From Nocardia nova SH22a (GTDB taxonomy: Bacteria; Actinomycetota; Actinomycetes; Mycobacteriales; Mycobacteriaceae), in assembly GCF_000523235.1 (NCBI RefSeq), contig NZ_CP006850.1, positions 1,240,001 to 1,304,000 on the forward strand: a stretch of 64,000 nt of DNA, in the 5' to 3' direction. Made by a program: the position numbers and the translations under genes. The notes beneath the pieces were generated by a model, which was given only the letters and a program-made list of their open reading frames with translations, had not been told where the DNA came from and made no database searches. Positions 16,350 to 25,432 of this stretch are shown in pieces (the stretch's first letter is position 1; each line of letters opens with the position of its first letter).

Positions 16350-16751
16350 ATGCCGGAAATTGATTGGAATTCCCTGCGTGGCAATGCATTTCAGGTTATG
16401 CGCAATGCGTATGCACCCTACTCGAAGTTTCCGGTGGGCGCCGCGGCTCTCACTCTCGACGGCCGAATTGTGAGCGGCTGCAATGTGGAAAATGTCTCAT
16501 ACGGCTTGGGCCTCTGTGCCGAAACTGTACTCGTCGGTAACTTTTGTTCTTCGGGTGGCGGGCGGTTGCTGGCGATTTCCGTATGCGACTCGCGCGGCGC
16601 GGTTCTGATGCCGTGTGGGCGCTGCCGTCAGGTGCTCTACGAGCATGGCGGGGCGGATCTGCGCATCGATCATCGGGACGGGGCGTTGACGCTGGGGAGT
16701 TTGCTGCCCGATGCCTTCGGCCCGGATGATCTCGCCGCCGGTCGGCAATGA
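16350..16751 (+). CDS. cdd: cytidine deaminase
   Basis: 133 residues; converts cytidine and deoxycytidine to the uridine forms in pyrimidine salvage. Zinc site: Cys56 and catalytic Glu58 in LCAETV, with Cys89 and Cys92 in PCGRCRQVL. GCNVENVSYGLGLC is the nucleoside-binding block. ATG 16350 has GGAGG 6 nt upstream, which decides the start against a frame opening at 16236. It precedes deoA and add on the same strand, forming a salvage group as in M. tuberculosis (Rv3315c-Rv3313c), though gaps of 180 and 282 nt suggest separate promoters. Confidence 0.95.
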   Translation: MPEIDWNSLRGNAFQVMRNAYAPYSKFPVGAAALTLDGRIVSGCNVENVSYGLGLCAETVLVGNFCSSGGGRLLAISVCDSRGAVLMPCGRCRQVLYEHGGADLRIDHRDGALTLGSLLPDAFGPDDLAAGRQ

Positions 16752-16931
16752 TGTGAATTTCCGCACCCAATTCCCGAATTCGCGGTAATTGCGGCGCGAT
16801 TCGCCTCGTGCGTCCATGACACTCCCTCCCTCGGCCCCCGGTGATAGCGCCACGGTATCGCGGCACACCGACAAGTTCCGCTCGTCGTTGTCGCGGCGCC
16901 CGCGGCAGGCGCGATCTGGCAGGCTTCGGCT

Positions 16932-18224
16932 ATGACGCAGGCGCATTCGGCGGTGTCGGTGATCGCGGCCAAACGGGACGGCGCGGCCCTCGACAATGAT
17001 CAGATCGACTGGGTGATCGACGCGTTCACTCGTGGCGAGGTCGCGGACGAACAGATGGCGGCCCTGGCGATGGCGATCGTCTGGCGGGGCATGGACCGCC
17101 GGGAGCTGTCGCGGTGGACCGCGGCGATGATCGCCTCCGGGCAGCGCATGGATTTCACCGATCTGCCGCGACCCACCGTCGACAAACATTCCACCGGCGG
17201 GGTCGGTGACAAGATCACCCTGCCGCTCGCCCCGCTGGTGGCCGCGTGCGGCGCCGCCGTACCGCAGCTGTCCGGGCGCGGTCTGGGGCACACCGGGGGC
17301 ACCCTGGACAAACTCGAGTCCATCCCCGGCTGGAAGGCGGACCTCGCACCCGGGCCGATGCGCGCGATCCTCGCCGATCCGGGCATCGGAGCCGTGATCT
17401 GCGCGGCCGGCGCCGATCTCGCACCCGCCGACAAACGCCTGTACGCCCTGCGCGACGTCACCGGCACCGTGGAATCGGTGCCGCTCATCGCCAGCTCGAT
17501 CATGAGCAAGAAGATCGCGGAGGGCACCGGCGCGCTGGTACTCGATGTGAAGGTCGGCCGCGGCGCGTTCATGAAGAACCTCGCCGATGCCACCGAATTG
17601 GCCACGGCGATGGTCGAATTGGGGGCCGATGCCGGGCTGCGGACGGTCGCCCTGCTGACCGCGATGGACACCCCACTGGGCCGCACGGCGGGAAACGCGC
17701 TCGAGGTCGCCGAAGCGGTGGAGGTGCTGGCCGGGGGAGGGCCGCCGGATGTCGTCGAGCTGACCCTCGCGCTGGCGCGTGAAATGGTGGCGCAGGCCGG
17801 AATTCGCGATGTCGACCCCGCCGATGTGCTGGCCGGTGGACGTGCGATGGACCATTGGCGAGCGATGATCGCGGCGCAGGGTGGCGATCCGGCGGCGCCG
17901 TTGCCACGGGCTCGGCACACCGAAACCGTTGTGGCACAGGAATCCGGTGTGCTCACCCGGCTGGACGCGCTCGCGGTCGGTCTCGCGGCATGGCGGCTCG
18001 GCGCCGGTCGGGCCCGGCAGGGCGATCCGGTCCAGTACGCCGCGGGTGTCGAAATGCATTGCAAGCCTGGGGAGTTCGTGGCACGCGGTGACGTGTTGTT
18101 CACGCTGCGCACCGATGTCGAATCGGTCATTCCCGCGGCCGTGGAAGCGTTGCGCGATGGGTACGACATCGGGACCGAATCGCCGGGGGTGGCGCCGCTG
18201 CTCATTGATCGCATCGGCGAGTGA
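16932..18224 (+). CDS. deoA: thymidine phosphorylase
   Basis: 430 residues; splits thymidine or deoxyuridine with phosphate into base and deoxyribose-1-phosphate. The family signature SGRGLGHTGGTLDKLE is intact (residues 114-129), preceded by KHSTGGVGDK for phosphate binding and followed by the substrate block LRDVTGTVESVPLIASSIMSKK. The C-terminal alpha/beta domain is complete. A weak CAGGCT box lies 6 nt before ATG, so the message may be leaderless. It works downstream of Cdd, which supplies deoxyuridine. Confidence 0.96.
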   Translation: MTQAHSAVSVIAAKRDGAALDNDQIDWVIDAFTRGEVADEQMAALAMAIVWRGMDRRELSRWTAAMIASGQRMDFTDLPRPTVDKHSTGGVGDKITLPLAPLVAACGAAVPQLSGRGLGHTGGTLDKLESIPGWKADLAPGPMRAILADPGIGAVICAAGADLAPADKRLYALRDVTGTVESVPLIASSIMSKKIAEGTGALVLDVKVGRGAFMKNLADATELATAMVELGADAGLRTVALLTAMDTPLGRTAGNALEVAEAVEVLAGGGPPDVVELTLALAREMVAQAGIRDVDPADVLAGGRAMDHWRAMIAAQGGDPAAPLPRARHTETVVAQESGVLTRLDALAVGLAAWRLGAGRARQGDPVQYAAGVEMHCKPGEFVARGDVLFTLRTDVESVIPAAVEALRDGYDIGTESPGVAPLLIDRIGE

Positions 18225-18506
18225 TCCCTGCCGGTGGTGCCGGGCAGCCCGTCTGCTGAACCGTGTCGCGCCGCGGGCACCGGCGCAGACGATCCAGCGG
18301 AACCGAGGCGCGGCCCGCTGTCGGCGAGGGGATGTGCCTCCTCCGGTTGTTCGGCATGACGCGTTCTGGGGTGCTGTGCGACCACCGCGCCCGCGGCCGG
18401 TGCCCGAGCAACACGTGGGCGACAGTCGGGCAACGACTTTCCGGCGATTGCGTGCACACCTCGGAAGTCGCCTGCGCGAAACTCCGAATGCCGATAGCGT
18501 CGTTAC

Positions 18507-19598
18507 ATGACTGGACCGATGCCTTTGACACTCGCCTCGATCCGCCAGGCCCCCAAGGCCGTGCTGCACGACCACCTCGACGGTGGCCTGCGCCCCGCGA
18601 CCGTGCTGGAACTGGCCGCAGAGTGCGGATACGACGAGCTACCGGCCGACGACGCCGAGTCGCTGGGACACTGGTTCCGCGAGGCGGCCGACAGCGGATC
18701 GCTGGAACGATATCTGGAAACCTTCGCCCACACCGTCGCGGTGATGCAGACGCCCGACGGCCTGCGCCGGGTGGCCCGCGAATGCGCACTCGACCTCGCC
18801 GCCGACGGTGTGGTGTACGCGGAGGTCCGCTTCGCACCCGAGCAGCATCTCGAGCGCGATCTGACCCTCGACGAGGTCGTCGAGCACACACTGGCCGGAT
18901 TCCGGGAGGGGGAACGCCTGGCGGCCGAGGCCGGTACCCCGATCCGGGTGACCTGCCTGCTCACCGCCATGCGGCACGCCGCCCGCTCCCGTGAGATCGC
19001 CGAGCTGACGGTGCGGTTCCGGGATCGGGGGGTGGGCGGATTCGACATCGCCGGGGCGGAGGCGGGCTATCCGCCCTCGCGGCATCTGGACGCCTTCGAG
19101 TACATGCGGGCCAACTGCGCGCAGTTCACCATCCACGCCGGTGAGGCCTTCGGCCTGCCCTCGATTCACGAGGCGCTGGCGTTCTGCGGATGTGATCGGC
19201 TCGGGCACGGGGTGCGTATCACCGACGACATCTTCGACAACGATGGCGAGCCCGTCCTCGGCCTCGTGGCGAATTACGTTCGCGACAAACGGATTCCGCT
19301 GGAACTGTGCCCCTCGTCCAATGTGCAGACCGGTGCGGTGCCCGCACTGGACAAGCATCCGTTCGATCTGCTGGCCCGGCTGCGGTTCCGGGTCACGGTC
19401 AACACCGACAACCGGCTCATGAGTGATACCGATATGAGCCGGGAGATGTTGAAGCTGGCCGAGACCTTCGGCTACGGCTGGAGCGATCTGGAACGGTTCA
19501 CCATCAACGCCATGAAATCGGCGTTCATCCCGTTCCCGGACCGGCTGCGCATCATCGACGAGGTGATCAAACCCGGCTACGCGATCCTGATCGGATAG
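18507..19598 (+). CDS. add: adenosine deaminase
   Basis: 363-residue zinc hydrolase converting adenosine and deoxyadenosine to inosine forms. Metal ligands are in HDHLDGG (His21, His23), the catalytic HAGEAFG block and SSNVQTG near residue 270, and the last Asp sits in [20 protein letters not shown] box (18495-18500) six bases before ATG and no Shine-Dalgarno indicate a leaderless transcript. The 282-nt gap to deoA shows no gene. Product inosine feeds the purine nucleoside phosphorylase further right. Confidence 0.96.
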   Translation: MTGPMPLTLASIRQAPKAVLHDHLDGGLRPATVLELAAECGYDELPADDAESLGHWFREAADSGSLERYLETFAHTVAVMQTPDGLRRVARECALDLAADGVVYAEVRFAPEQHLERDLTLDEVVEHTLAGFREGERLAAEAGTPIRVTCLLTAMRHAARSREIAELTVRFRDRGVGGFDIAGAEAGYPPSRHLDAFEYMRANCAQFTIHAGEAFGLPSIHEALAFCGCDRLGHGVRITDDIFDNDGEPVLGLVANYVRDKRIPLELCPSSNVQTGAVPALDKHPFDLLARLRFRVTVNTDNRLMSDTDMSREMLKLAETFGYGWSDLERFTINAMKSAFIPFPDRLRIIDEVIKPGYAILIG

Positions 19599-19605
19599 GT
19601 GACCG

Positions 19606-20874
19606 TCAGTCCCGCTGCAGCCGGTTCTCGAATGCCTGCTCGAGGCCCCGCCAGCTCTCCGCTTCCGCCGTGAACGGCGGGCTCGGGGCCATCCGGCTCG
19701 GGTCCGGCTCGAGCAGATAGGAGATGTACCAGCCCAGCGGCGTCGATTTGGCCAGCGCCTGCTCGACACCGTCGTCGCCGACGTAATCGGCTGCGTCGGT
19801 GAACAATTCGACCGCCAGATCGAGCTGGTCGAGATCGACGGATTTGGGGCCCTGCCCCAGATCGTCGGCCAGGCCCGGCAGGACGTAGATGTTCTCCTCG
19901 GTGACCTCGACCTCGAGGGAGCCGTCCACGGCCGCCGTCCGCACCTCGCCGTAGGTGCTGACCCGGGCGAGGTCGTGGTCGTGGTCGTCGGCCAGGTAGC
20001 GGGCCAGGGCGCGTTCGGATCCGAAGACCGTGATGCTGCCGTCCTTGCCGAGGAAGACCGGCTCGTCGTCGAGATAGCAACGCAGCGTGAAGAATTCGCC
20101 CTCGGAGGTGACGATCTTGACGGGGTCGATTCCGACCTCGTTCCAGAAGGTCTCCTCGTCCTCCTCGTCGTCTTCGCTGTCGTCGTCCTCGACATCGTCG
20201 GCGTCGAGATCGACCTGCTCGATATCGTCGTCGTCGGTGTCGGCCGCGTCCTCGGCGTCGACCACGTTCTCCTCGGCCGCCAGCACCTCGGCCTCGGCGA
20301 CCGCGAGCGCGTCCGCGTCCACATCGGGCGAGGCGACCACCGAGTCGATGGCGTCGACCACCTGGTCCCAGTCCTTGGCGATCGCGGTGCCGACCTGATC
20401 CCAGAGCTGTTCACCCTCGCGGCCGACGAAGGCCGTCACACCGGCGGGCAGGGCGCCCAGGATCGGATGCGAACCGAAGAACTTCGTCACGACCTCGAGT
20501 TCGCACACCTCGCCGATGGTGCGGACCATCTCGAGAGTCTCCTCGAGTTCGGCGAGGTTCTCCGGATCGGGCTCACCGGCCGCCAGCTCGGGCACCCCGA
20601 CGAGGTCGAAGACGTGCTCCTCGTGCGGCTCCAGCTGCGCCGCCGACAACCCGACGACGACCTTCCAGGACGGATGGTCGACCAGGTCGTTGTCGTCGTC
20701 GGTGCGGATGAACGCGGCCAGCTCGGCGGGCGAATCGAACCCGTAGAGCTTGTCCTCGTGCCCTAGGAATGCCTCCCACTCGTCGTCACCGTCGCGCCAG
20801 CGTGGTGCCCACAGGGTGACCAGATCGCCGTCGGTGAGACCGAGCTCGATCGGGACGATGTCTCCAGAAGCCAT
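19606..20874 (-). CDS. conserved hypothetical protein, Rv3311-like
   Basis: 422-residue soluble acidic protein. Two similar-looking parts, each with a stretch like DEWEAFLGHEDKLYGFDSPAELAAFIRTDDDNDL and DDEPVFLGKDGSITVFGSERALARYLADDHDHDL, are separated by a very acidic low-complexity linker (about residues 185-245, mostly Asp, Glu, Ala). The repeat (a hydrophobic strand, G, D or E, then helix and DDxxHDL) suggests an internal duplication. Position and length match M. tuberculosis Rv3311, whose role is not established to my knowledge. A TAGGCT box 7 nt before ATG suggests a leaderless message. It converges on add. Confidence 0.85.
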   Translation of the reverse strand: MASGDIVPIELGLTDGDLVTLWAPRWRDGDDEWEAFLGHEDKLYGFDSPAELAAFIRTDDDNDLVDHPSWKVVVGLSAAQLEPHEEHVFDLVGVPELAAGEPDPENLAELEETLEMVRTIGEVCELEVVTKFFGSHPILGALPAGVTAFVGREGEQLWDQVGTAIAKDWDQVVDAIDSVVASPDVDADALAVAEAEVLAAEENVVDAEDAADTDDDDIEQVDLDADDVEDDDSEDDEEDEETFWNEVGIDPVKIVTSEGEFFTLRCYLDDEPVFLGKDGSITVFGSERALARYLADDHDHDLARVSTYGEVRTAAVDGSLEVEVTEENIYVLPGLADDLGQGPKSVDLDQLDLAVELFTDAADYVGDDGVEQALAKSTPLGWYISYLLEPDPSRMAPSPPFTAEAESWRGLEQAFENRLQRD

Positions 20875-20907
20875 GACCGAAAGCCTATCGACCCGTAGCG
20901 TGCGGCA

Positions 20908-21240
20908 CTATTCGGCCCGCCCCGCAACGTTTCCCGATTCGGGCGCGGTGAACGCGGAGTTCAGCGTGGCCACCACTTCCGAGCGCTGTTCGCCCGCGTT
21001 CTGGGCGGCCTGCTGGCAGGCCCAGATGATCAGCTGGCCCACTTCGGCGGGGGAATGGGAGGTGACATTCTCCGACAGGGTGAGCCCGACCATGGCGCCG
21101 TCGCTGTCGACCTCGACCCCGACCGAGCCGTCCTCGGAGGTGAACCGGCCGCGGACGTTCTTGAGGCCGTAGAGCGCGGCCTCCAGGGCCTCGAGCTTCT
21201 CCGTCGCCGCGTTGACGAGGGCATCCATTTCCGCGCTCAC
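20908..21240 (-). CDS. YbaB/EbfC-family protein (EspL-like)
   Basis: 110 residues starting at GTG with GAGAGGA about 6 nt upstream. It shows a long N-terminal helix, then a strand pair GRFTSEDGSVGVEVDSDGAMVGLTLS, then a C-terminal helix, the YbaB/EbfC layout. In ESX loci members of this family (EspL) accompany type VII substrates, and YbaB proteins bind DNA or act as chaperone-like dimers. Here it is the last gene of an operon with EspC-like and NlpC/P60 proteins, so a secretion accessory role is inferred. It follows the Gln-rich gene by 34 nt. Confidence 0.82.
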   Translation of the reverse strand: MSAEMDALVNAATEKLEALEAALYGLKNVRGRFTSEDGSVGVEVDSDGAMVGLTLSENVTSHSPAEVGQLIIWACQQAAQNAGEQRSEVVATLNSAFTAPESGNVAGRAE

Positions 21241-21274
21241 ACTGCGTCCTCTCGGGTCGTTGCGCGATCGGTGT

Positions 21275-21637
21275 TCATACGGGCCGCATCCAGCTGGTGG
21301 GGCCGGTGTCCTCGTCGTCCATGCGGTCGAGTTCGTCGACGGCTTCCTGCCGGGTGGGCAGGCCGAGCTTGCCCAGGATCTCGGGCGGCATCCCGGATTC
21401 GGCGAGCAGTTCGCGGCGCCGGGCCTTGGCGACGATGGCCGAACGCTTGGTGAGGCGCAGGATCTCCGCGGCCAGAGCCTGTGCGCCGTAACGGTATTCA
21501 CTGCGCTCGAATTTGATCTCCACCGGGATGCCCTGGTCGGTGGCTCGCACACTGATGGTGCCGGCGCGATTGGCGCTCGAGGCGACCGTGACGCTCGGGA
21601 TCTGCTGCTGCTGCTGTTGCTGCTGCGGCCGGCTCAT
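21275..21637 (-). CDS. Gln-rich N-terminus, YbaB-like hypothetical protein
   Basis: 120 residues, third gene of the operon; its ATG overlaps the NlpC/P60 stop by four bases (ATGA). After MSRP it has eight consecutive Gln, coded by a CAG/CAA tract. The rest (TISVRATDQGIPVEIKFE, then a long helix with LAAEILRLTKRSA and a basic KARRREL) follows the strand-strand-helix order of YbaB proteins, so it may pair with the next gene's product. This similarity is by eye. The C-terminus is acidic (DELDRMDDEDTG). Function unknown. Confidence 0.75.
   Translation of the reverse strand: MSRPQQQQQQQQIPSVTVASSANRAGTISVRATDQGIPVEIKFERSEYRYGAQALAAEILRLTKRSAIVAKARRRELLAESGMPPEILGKLGLPTRQEAVDELDRMDDEDTGPTSWMRPV
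21602..21625. repeat. trinucleotide tract (CTG/CAG)
   Basis: Eight triplets, five CTG, one TTG, two CTG on the plus strand, coding the poly-Gln run on the minus strand. Copy-number changes would alter Gln length without shifting the frame. Confidence 0.8.
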
Positions 21638-22773
21638 GAAGTCGGCCTGTAGAACCCGTGGAACGCCATTCCCATGTTCTCCGTTCGAATCGGGTCGATC
21701 TGTACCGGATCACCGGCCTCGACCATCTGTCCGTTGCCGACGACCATCGCGACATGACCGTCCCAGATGGCCAGGTCGCCGGGCTCCACATCGCCGGGGC
21801 TGACCGGGGTGGCGCCCTGGCTCTGATCGCAGGCCAACCGGGGCAGGTCCACACCGGCCTCGCCGTAGGCCCACTTGGTCAGGCCGCTGCAATCGAGTCC
21901 GGAGCCCGGAGAGTTGCCGCCCCAGACGTAGGGCGTGCCGCAGGCGCTGATCGCCTTGGTGACCGCGGTGGCGGCCTTCTGGTTGGGCGCCTCGACCTGG
22001 CTGCCGTCGGGCAGGGTGATCATGACACCGCCGTGCTTGCCCGGCTTCGTCTCGGACTGGTTCGCGCCGGGCGTCGTCTTTCCGCCGGAATTCGACTTCG
22101 AGGAGGTCGACATGCTGGCGGGGCTGGTCATACTGCTCATCATCGAGCCGCCCGACGACAGCAGCCCGCCCATCAGCGAGGAGGCCTGCTGCGCACCGGT
22201 GCTCAGCATGGGCGCCGCGGCTGAGGCGGCGGCCACGGGAGTACCGGCCGTCGACGGCGTGGGCGGCGGCGGGGTGAGTTCCGACATGGACGCGGTGTGG
22301 GTGTCGAGGTCGGATCGCACCCGTCCGACCACGCCGAGCGCCTGGCCGAAATGATCGATCGCGGAACTCACCACGGTGGCCAGGCCGGGCGGTGTCGTCA
22401 CCGCCGGACCGAGTGCCTGGACCGAGCCGACGAACGACTGCACGATCCCGTCGAGTTCCTTCTGCCCGGTCTGGACAGTGGCGGCCGCCTGACTGACCAC
22501 ATCCGCCATGTCGTTGCCGCGGTCGGAGATCGAGGCGGCCGAGGTCTGGACCTTCATCGCCTTGTCCATCGCGGCATCGCCACCGCGACCGTTCCAGGCG
22601 TTGGTCATCTGATTGATGCTCGAGCTGCCGGCCTGATGGATGCCGTCGAGGTGGGTGGAGACCTGGCGCAGGGCATCGGCCGGGCCGTCGGCGGGCAGGA
22701 CACCGGAACCGAAGCTGGTGAGCAGGTCGATGAGTGGTTTGGCGAGGACGTCGAGGTCGATCACGCCGGTCAT
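21634..22773 (-). CDS. WXG-domain plus NlpC/P60 peptidoglycan hydrolase, type VII-associated
   Basis: 379 residues. The first 200 form a helical ESX-like domain with a WXG motif (Trp60-Asn-Gly62 in NAWNGRGG) between helices. A Ser/Thr/Met/Pro-rich linker (about 200-265) follows, then a C40 peptidase domain. Catalytic Cys295 is in LDCSG and His340 in DGHVAMVVG. Such enzymes cut peptide stems in the cell wall. No Sec signal is present, so export through a type VII (ESX) system is inferred from the WXG domain and the EspC-like gene before it. Both ends overlap neighbours by ATGA, giving coupled translation. Confidence 0.88.
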   Translation of the reverse strand: MTGVIDLDVLAKPLIDLLTSFGSGVLPADGPADALRQVSTHLDGIHQAGSSSINQMTNAWNGRGGDAAMDKAMKVQTSAASISDRGNDMADVVSQAAATVQTGQKELDGIVQSFVGSVQALGPAVTTPPGLATVVSSAIDHFGQALGVVGRVRSDLDTHTASMSELTPPPPTPSTAGTPVAAASAAAPMLSTGAQQASSLMGGLLSSGGSMMSSMTSPASMSTSSKSNSGGKTTPGANQSETKPGKHGGVMITLPDGSQVEAPNQKAATAVTKAISACGTPYVWGGNSPGSGLDCSGLTKWAYGEAGVDLPRLACDQSQGATPVSPGDVEPGDLAIWDGHVAMVVGNGQMVEAGDPVQIDPIRTENMGMAFHGFYRPTS

Positions 22774-23090
22774 GCGATCTCGCCCTCGATGGCGCTCAGC
22801 GTCGCGGCGTGTTCGGCGTCGGTCCCCGCGTAGGCGCCCGCGGCCCCCGCGGCGGCGGCGCCCATACTGCCCATCACGGCGCCCAGCTGGCTGATCCCCG
22901 CGACATGCCCGGCGTGGGCGGCGGCGTAGGTGGCGACGAAATCGCCACCGATCAGGCCCATGATCGGACCGAGTAGGAGCGGGTCGGCGCCCGCGGCGTG
23001 CGCGGCGGCGAAGCCCATATCCCCGGCCAGGCCCGTAGCTGTGGCACCGTAGGCGGCGACGCCCTCGGTGTCGACCGAGATCTTGTGCAT
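22770..23090 (-). CDS. EspC-like type VII secretion target protein
   Basis: 106-residue helical Ala/Gly-rich protein, first of the operon. It begins with the [14 protein letters not shown] block and ends with [13 protein letters not shown], the YxxxDxxxA ending typical of EspC-family ESX-associated proteins. A central Gly/Ala-rich hydrophobic part may be a hairpin. The ATG at 23090 has GGGG about 6 nt upstream; another ATG lies at 23096. The stop overlaps the next ATG (ATGA). It probably co-secretes with the NlpC/P60 protein. Confidence 0.78.
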   Translation of the reverse strand: MHKISVDTEGVAAYGATATGLAGDMGFAAAHAAGADPLLLGPIMGLIGGDFVATYAAAHAGHVAGISQLGAVMGSMGAAAAGAAGAYAGTDAEHAATLSAIEGEIA

Positions 23091-23120
23091 CAACATCCCC
23101 CATCGTGCTGGTCTGGTGGC

Positions 23121-23126
23121 AGATTA
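23121..23126 (-). promoter_or_regulatory. -10-like box of the type VII-associated operon
   Basis: On the minus strand TAATCT lies about 30 nt before the first start codon of the EspC-like operon, in the 139-nt region shared with the divergent upp gene. No good -35 was identified. Confidence 0.4.
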
Positions 23127-23235
23127 CGGCATTCGAGTGGTTGGACGCATGCCCCTGCGCAACGGTTCCCTCTCCGAATGCGGAAATCTGCCGCGGGTTC
23201 CGATGTCGAACCCGGACAGACCTTATCGTTCCCTC

Positions 23236-23865
23236 ATGCGCACGCACACCGTGGATCACCCGCTCGTGGCCACCCTGTTGACGACGATGCGCGATGCGCG
23301 CACGTCCAACGCGGGTTTCCGGGCCGCACTGGCCGACCTGACCGGATTCCTTGTCTACGAGGCATTACGCGAGGTTCCGATTCGAACCTTCGATATCGAT
23401 ACCCCGGTCGCGACGACCCGGGGCGCCCGGCTGGCCGAGCCGCCGCTGCTGGTGCCGGTGCTGCGGGCCGGGCTCGGCATGGTCGACGCCGCCAGCGCGC
23501 TGATCCCGGAATCCCGGGTCGGTTTCGTCGGGATGGCGCGCGACGAGCACACCCACCGGCCGGTGCCCTACATGGAATCGCTGCCCGCCGACCTGTCCGG
23601 GCTGCCGGTATTCGTCCTCGATCCGATGCTGGCCACCGGCGGATCCATGTGTCACACACTGCGATTGCTGGTCGACCGCGGCGCCACCGACATCACCGCG
23701 GTCTGCGTCGTGGCCGCCCCGGAGGGGATCGCCGCACTGGAGAATTCCGGTTTCCCGGTGCGGCTGGTGACCGCGGCCGTCGACGACCGGCTCAACGACG
23801 ACGCCTTCATCGTGCCCGGCCTGGGCGATGCGGGAGACCGTCAGTTCGGCCCGCGACTCGACTGA
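23236..23865 (+). CDS. upp: uracil phosphoribosyltransferase
   Basis: 209 residues, normal length; joins uracil and PRPP to make UMP in pyrimidine salvage. The PRPP loop is [14 protein letters not shown] (about 128-141), preceded by [12 protein letters not shown] and ending with the uracil-binding region [20 protein letters not shown] (23224-23229) lies exactly six bases before ATG, with no Shine-Dalgarno, so the message is probably leaderless; this decides the start over a frame reaching 23068. It converges on pmmB with one base between stops. Confidence 0.97.
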   Translation: MRTHTVDHPLVATLLTTMRDARTSNAGFRAALADLTGFLVYEALREVPIRTFDIDTPVATTRGARLAEPPLLVPVLRAGLGMVDAASALIPESRVGFVGMARDEHTHRPVPYMESLPADLSGLPVFVLDPMLATGGSMCHTLRLLVDRGATDITAVCVVAAPEGIAALENSGFPVRLVTAAVDDRLNDDAFIVPGLGDAGDRQFGPRLD

Positions 23866-23866
23866 C

Positions 23867-25426
23867 TCACAATCCTTCGCAGAAGTCGCGCAGCTCCGAA
23901 AGACGTTGCGCGGCAATCTCTTTCGCCTCGTCCAGCCGCTCACGCGCGGGGACCGGCTGCACGACCTCCAGATAGCATTTGAGCTTGGGCTCGGTACCGG
24001 AGGGGCGGATCACGAGCCGCTGCCCGTCGCCGGTGAAGATCAGCGCGTCGGTGCGCATCCGGCCGCGGGCGGTCGACAGATCGGTGCACGCCACGGGTAC
24101 CCCGGCGATCCGGTCCGGTGGGGTATCACGCAGGCGGGCAACGACTTCGGCCGCGGCCGCGGTATCGGCCAGCCGCAGCGACACCTGATCACCGGCGTGC
24201 AGGCCGAATTCGAGCGCGTATCCGTCGAGGGTCTCCAGCAGCCCGCTGCCCGCCGCCGCCAGGCGCGCGGTGAGATCCGCGGCGGCCACCGCCGCGGTGA
24301 TGCCGTCCTTGTCGCGCACCGCGGCCGGATCCACGCAGTGGCCGATGGCCTCCTCGTAGGCGTAGACCAGTCCCTCCCCGGCGCGGGCGAGCCATTTGAA
24401 ACCGGTGAGCGTTTCGGCGTACCGGGCGCCCCGGGCGGGCGCCAGCGCGCCGAGCAGTCGCGAGGACACCACGGTGGTGGCGACCAGGGCGTCCGGCTTC
24501 GCCTGCCGCAGCACGTAATCGGCCAGCAGGACGCCGGTTTCGTCACCACGCAGCATCCGCCAGCCCTGCGGCCCGCGCACGCCGAGGGCGCACCGATCGG
24601 CGTCGGGATCGAGGGCGACGGCGAGATCGGCGTCGATCTCCGCCGCGAGTTTCAGCAGCAGGTCGGCCGCGTCGGGCTCCTCCGGATTGGGGAAGGGGAC
24701 GGTCGGGAAATCCGGATCCGGATCGAATTGCTCGCCCACCACGCGCACATCGGGGAAGCCCGCCGCCGCCAGTGCCGCCACCGCCGTCTCGCCGCCGACG
24801 CCGTGCATGGGGGTCAGTGCGATCCGGATCCGCCTGCGCCGGGCGATGATTCGCTCGTCGGCAGGACCGCCGACGAGGTCCGGAATCGCGGCCGCGCGGG
24901 TCAGATAGCGGTGCAGGAGTTCCTCGCCGAGTTCGGCGGGCCCGGCGTCGGCGGGCAGGGACAGCAGCGCGGGGGCCGGGGCGACGGGCGCGAGGCGCGG
25001 GATCGGTTCGGCGACCGCGTCGATACAGCGCTCGATCTCCTGATCGGCGGGCGGAATCAGCTGGGAGCCACCGTCGAGGTACAACTTGTACCCGTTGTCG
25101 GCCGCCGGATTGTGCGAGGCGGTGATCTGCACCCCGGCCACCGCGCCGAGTTCGCGTACCGCGAAGGCGAGTACCGGCGTGGGCAGCGGCCGCGGCAGGG
25201 CCAGGACCGAGAATCCGGCGGCCGCGAAGACTTCCGCGGTGATCGCGGCGAATTCCGCCGAACCGTGCCGGGCGTCGCGGCCCACCAGCACCAGGCCGCC
25301 GCCGAGGCAGCGGCCCCGAAGCCATTCGGCCACACCGGCACTCGCCCGCGCCACGGTGCCGGGATTCATGCCGTCGGGGCCGTCGACCATGGGGCCGCGC
25401 AGGCCCGCTGTCCCGAATCGCAACAT
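23867..25426 (-). CDS. pmmB: phosphomannomutase / phosphoglucomutase family
   Basis: 519 residues of the alpha-D-phosphohexomutase family, moving phosphate between C1 and C6 (or C1 and C5 of pentoses) of sugar phosphates. Phosphoserine loop TASHNP (Ser104), metal loop DPDADRC and sugar loop YAYEEAIG are all present, and a C-terminal phosphate-binding RPSGTEPKLK. The N-terminus begins directly at MLRFGTAGLRGP, whereas mycobacterial PmmB has about 30 more residues; extension is impossible because the deoD stop TAG is in the same frame nine bases upstream. Next to deoD, a phosphopentomutase activity is plausible. Confidence 0.93.
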   Translation of the reverse strand: MLRFGTAGLRGPMVDGPDGMNPGTVARASAGVAEWLRGRCLGGGLVLVGRDARHGSAEFAAITAEVFAAAGFSVLALPRPLPTPVLAFAVRELGAVAGVQITASHNPAADNGYKLYLDGGSQLIPPADQEIERCIDAVAEPIPRLAPVAPAPALLSLPADAGPAELGEELLHRYLTRAAAIPDLVGGPADERIIARRRRIRIALTPMHGVGGETAVAALAAAGFPDVRVVGEQFDPDPDFPTVPFPNPEEPDAADLLLKLAAEIDADLAVALDPDADRCALGVRGPQGWRMLRGDETGVLLADYVLRQAKPDALVATTVVSSRLLGALAPARGARYAETLTGFKWLARAGEGLVYAYEEAIGHCVDPAAVRDKDGITAAVAAADLTARLAAAGSGLLETLDGYALEFGLHAGDQVSLRLADTAAAAEVVARLRDTPPDRIAGVPVACTDLSTARGRMRTDALIFTGDGQRLVIRPSGTEPKLKCYLEVVQPVPARERLDEAKEIAAQRLSELRDFCEGL

Positions 25427-25432
25427 GGCGGC

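Noticed and set aside
16497..16818. Minus-strand frame with a good GGAGGGAG site and ATG at 16818
   Set aside because: About two-thirds lies antisense to cdd, the product has no known motif and composition changes inside cdd; the ribosome site alone is not enough.
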